6,870 nt of DNA from Patescibacteria group bacterium (GTDB lineage: Bacteria > Patescibacteriota > Minisyncoccia > Phycocordibacterales > UBA12079): contig JAHJLO010000031.1 in the NCBI GenBank assembly GCA_018821685.1, forward strand, positions 1 through 6,870. The letters run 5' to 3'. The position numbers were made by a program, and so were the translations under genes. Below are positions 5,332-6,870 of the stretch, piece by piece; the first letter of the stretch is position 1, and every line of letters starts with the position of its first letter. Under the pieces are notes generated by a model, which had not been told where the DNA came from, searched no databases, and saw only the letters and a program-made list of their open reading frames with translations.

Positions 5332-5360
5332 ATTGTAATTAGGTGGTAAAATTGTGTCAA
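5332..5360 (-). promoter_or_regulatory. strong promoter of the exported coiled-coil gene
   Basis: Consensus TTGACA (5355-5360), a 17-nt spacer and TACAAT (5332-5337, five of six matches) on the minus strand. The predicted start near 5325 gives a leader of about 29 nt. This suggests high basal expression. Confidence 0.75.
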
Positions 5361-5371
5361 CGGACAAAATA

Positions 5372-5388
5372 CAAACATTAAGTGTTTG
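5372..5388. promoter_or_regulatory. inverted repeat upstream of the -35, possible regulator site
   Basis: CAAACA (5372-5377) and TGTTTG (5383-5388) with 5 nt between them, 11 bases upstream of the promoter's -35. The position suits an activator site, but the sequence matches no operator I know. Confidence 0.3.
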
Positions 5389-5453
5389 CCGACTGTTTTT
5401 ATTATATATAAAAGCTTTTTTAAGGGAAAGTAAGAGAAAGTGGGGATAACTTT

Positions 5454-5494
5454 AAAACAAAAACCATTCTGTAACTCAGAATGGTTTTTGTTTT
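5454..5494 (-). terminator. terminator of nusA, bidirectional
   Basis: A perfect 18-bp stem (5454-5471 with 5477-5494; core CCATTCTG/CAGAATGG), a 5-nt loop, with T5-G-T4 in both directions. It follows the nusA stop by 23 bases, so infB, the usual next gene, is not co-transcribed here. Confidence 0.9.
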
Positions 5495-5517
5495 ATTTAA
5501 AAAGATTTTTTACTTTT

Positions 5518-6372
5518 TTAATTTTCCTCTTTTTTTTCTTCTTCCACCTCCTTTTTCTCTACAGGAGTTTCTTCTTCTGTTGTTTTTTCTTCAACAACCT
5601 CTGGAGTTTCCTCAGTTAGTGCTTCTTCCTGTGTGTTTTCGTCGGTTTCTTTTGTATCTTCAGTAGCTTTTTCTTTGCTGTCGGCTTCGTTAGCCTCCTC
5701 ATCTTCTTTTTTTCCTCCAACTCCCTTAATATCGATTTTCCAACCAGTTAATTTGGCGGCAAGTCTAACGTTTTGCCCTCCTTTACCAATAGCTAAAGAG
5801 AGTTGATCTTCTGCGACGTTAACTGTCGCAACCTGTTCTTCGTCATCTAATTCAATTCCAAGTGTTTTGGCTGGCGAAAGAGCATCTTCTATAAATTTTT
5901 GTGGTTCTTCTGACCATTCAATAATATCAATTTTTTCACCACCAAGTTCGCTCGTAATAGTTGAAACCCTAACTCCTCTTTGTCCAACAAGGGATCCAAT
6001 TGGGTCGATATGTTCATCGTTAGAAATCACAGCTACTTTTGAACGAGAACCAGCCTCTCTCACAATCATCTTTATTTCAACAATTCCACTGGCTACTTCA
6101 GGAGCTTCTATTTCAAACAATTTGTGCAAAAAATCGTTATGTGTTCTTGATAGTTTCAAAAAGACACCTTTTGGGCTTTCTTCTACTGAATAAAGATAAG
6201 CTCTAATTCTTTCTCCCTGTGTATATCTTTCACTTCTTATTTGCTCCTCGTAGGGTAAAATACCAGTAGCTCTTCCTAGGTCAACAAAAATATTACCTCT
6301 TTCTATTCTTTGAACTGTTCCACTAACAATATCTCCTTCTTTTCCTCCAAATTCTTTGAAGACAGAAGCTTT
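5518..6372 (-). CDS. nusA: NusA C-terminal part: S1, KH1, KH2 and acidic tail
   Basis: Codons 154-437 of the interrupted gene. The S1 RNA-binding domain spans about 163-230 (GDIVSGTVQRIERGNIFVDLG). KH1 carries GQRG at 283-286 (GSLVGQRGVRV) and KH2 carries GKGG at 349-352 (LAIGKGGQNVRLA). After KIDIKG comes a tail of about 67 residues dominated by Glu, Lys and Thr, ending EEEKKEEN; it resembles an acidic flexible extension and not the E. coli AR domains. No ATG or GTG start lies between the TAA and KH1. The first alternative is a TTG at 6157-6159 in the last strand of S1, so independent translation of a functional fragment looks poor. Confidence 0.85.
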   Translation of the reverse strand, partial: KASVFKEFGGKEGDIVSGTVQRIERGNIFVDLGRATGILPYEEQIRSERYTQGERIRAYLYSVEESPKGVFLKLSRTHNDFLHKLFEIEAPEVASGIVEIKMIVREAGSRSKVAVISNDEHIDPIGSLVGQRGVRVSTITSELGGEKIDIIEWSEEPQKFIEDALSPAKTLGIELDDEEQVATVNVAEDQLSLAIGKGGQNVRLAAKLTGWKIDIKGVGGKKEDEEANEADSKEKATEDTKETDENTQEEALTEETPEVVEEKTTEEETPVEKKEVEEEKKEEN

Positions 6373-6831
6373 TTATGCCTCTCTTATCTTTTGGATAATA
6401 GTTTGCTTTGCTGTTTGGGCTGCAATTCTTCCAAAATCATCTTTTGGTTCAAGCGGAAATACAATTTCATCTCCAGGCAAAGAACCTTTCTTAATTTTTT
6501 GAGCATCTTCAATCATGATATGTTGTTCTGGGTTGAATCTAACTCGAGTGTCGTCAACGTCAGTTTCTTCTTCTAATTCTCCGTCAATTTCTTCCTCTGT
6601 TAATTCAGGCTTAATCATTGATTCATCTACCACCGTTTTTACCTGTGTAAACTCAGTTTTTCCTGAATCAAGATCGAAGTCAGCTTTGATTATCTGTCCT
6701 TTTTTACCATATTCTTTTTTGTAGGCACTTGCTAAAGACATCGCAATTGCTTCGATTACTTTTTCTCGGGGGATACCCTTTTCTTGCTCTAGTTGGTCTA
6801 GAACAGCATGAATTGTTTTTAAATCAAACAT
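6373..6831 (-). CDS. nusA: NusA N-terminal domain fragment
   Basis: Codons 1-152. This is the polymerase-binding domain, starting MFDLKTIHAVLDQLEQEKGIPREKVIEAIAMSLASAYKK in family style and containing an acidic insertion at about 70-95 (ELTEEEIDGELEEETDVDD). It ends in AAQTAKQTIIQKIREA, the conserved helix that connects to S1. If translated only to the TAA it would bind polymerase without any RNA-binding domain. Confidence 0.85.
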   Translation of the reverse strand: MFDLKTIHAVLDQLEQEKGIPREKVIEAIAMSLASAYKKEYGKKGQIIKADFDLDSGKTEFTQVKTVVDESMIKPELTEEEIDGELEEETDVDDTRVRFNPEQHIMIEDAQKIKKGSLPGDEIVFPLEPKDDFGRIAAQTAKQTIIQKIREA

Positions 6832-6870
6832 ATATTTTGTAATTTACTTATTTTTTAATAATTAATTTTA

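Larger units (their letters stand above)
5518..6831 (-). pseudogene. nusA: transcription factor NusA, interrupted by one in-frame TAA
   Basis: NusA binds RNA polymerase and modulates pausing, termination and antitermination. The whole gene is present: 438 codons counting the internal and final stops, in one unbroken frame except for TAA at codon 153 (plus-strand 6373-6375). The protein reads QKIREA, stop, KASVFKEFGG, and the expected residue at the stop is Glu (GAA), a single G-to-T difference on the coding strand. Both sides are well conserved, with no frameshift and no other damage. Explanations are a sequencing or consensus error (most likely for a core gene), a recent nonsense mutation, or readthrough. 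TAA also ends other genes here, so general recoding of TAA is excluded. The ATG at 6829-6831 has no Shine-Dalgarno. No promoter is visible in the 39 bases left. Confidence 0.9.

Noticed and set aside
5481..5666. 61-codon plus-strand frame opposite the end of nusA
   Set aside because: Phe/Leu-rich reading of the complement of the acidic NusA tail, starting inside the terminator.
5867..6724. Several plus-strand open frames opposite nusA
   Set aside because: All are antisense shadows of conserved NusA domains.
1..6870. CRISPR array, tRNA or rRNA genes, insertion sequence, toxin-antitoxin pair or defence system
   Set aside because: No regularly spaced long repeats, no cloverleaf, no transposase and no recognisable defence domain. 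The repeats found are short and local.

Overview
The window is AT-rich and bacterial. It carries seven convincing genes plus one very small possible gene, and six of the seven lie on the minus strand. The gene set (NusA, trigger factor, ClpP, a manganese-type pyrophosphatase, a signal-peptide coiled-coil protein and a small membrane-anchored coiled-coil protein), the trigger factor that lacks its prolyl isomerase domain, and start sites mostly without a Shine-Dalgarno sequence all fit a reduced-genome Patescibacteria/CPR (Parcubacteria-like) organism. That placement is an inference. The genetic code looks standard: the seven genes end in TAA or TAG and read at full length without in-frame TGA.

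Layout from left to right. At 15-122 (+) there is a possible 35-residue membrane peptide. At 280-1203 (-) lies a complete family II inorganic pyrophosphatase (ppaC), with a terminator after it and an unusual leader holding a 13-bp inverted repeat and a strong Shine-Dalgarno-like sequence that has no well-placed start codon. Divergent from it, at 1475-1831 (+), is a Cys-containing protein I do not recognise, with its own sigma70-type promoter, ribosome-binding site and terminator and a clearly higher GC content. ClpP (1967-2548, -) and trigger factor (2753-3796, -) follow. They are separated by a terminator flanked by inverted arrays of a 7-nt repeat. A perfect 40-bp palindrome between 14-bp direct repeats lies just upstream of the trigger factor promoter. 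Then come the 102-residue membrane protein (3990-4298, -) and the 295-residue exported coiled-coil protein (4409-5296, -), each with a good promoter. Last is nusA (5518-6831, -).

Most genes appear to be transcribed singly, each with its own promoter or terminator, rather than as one operon. ClpP and trigger factor share the theme of protein quality control, NusA serves transcription, and PpaC drains pyrophosphate from biosynthesis. The two coiled-coil proteins are probably envelope-associated.

The most notable points are an in-frame TAA inside an otherwise intact nusA, the PPIase-less trigger factor, the palindrome and direct-repeat structure, the heptamer arrays and the orphan cassette at 1475-1831. 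I see no convincing new defence, CRISPR or mobile system.
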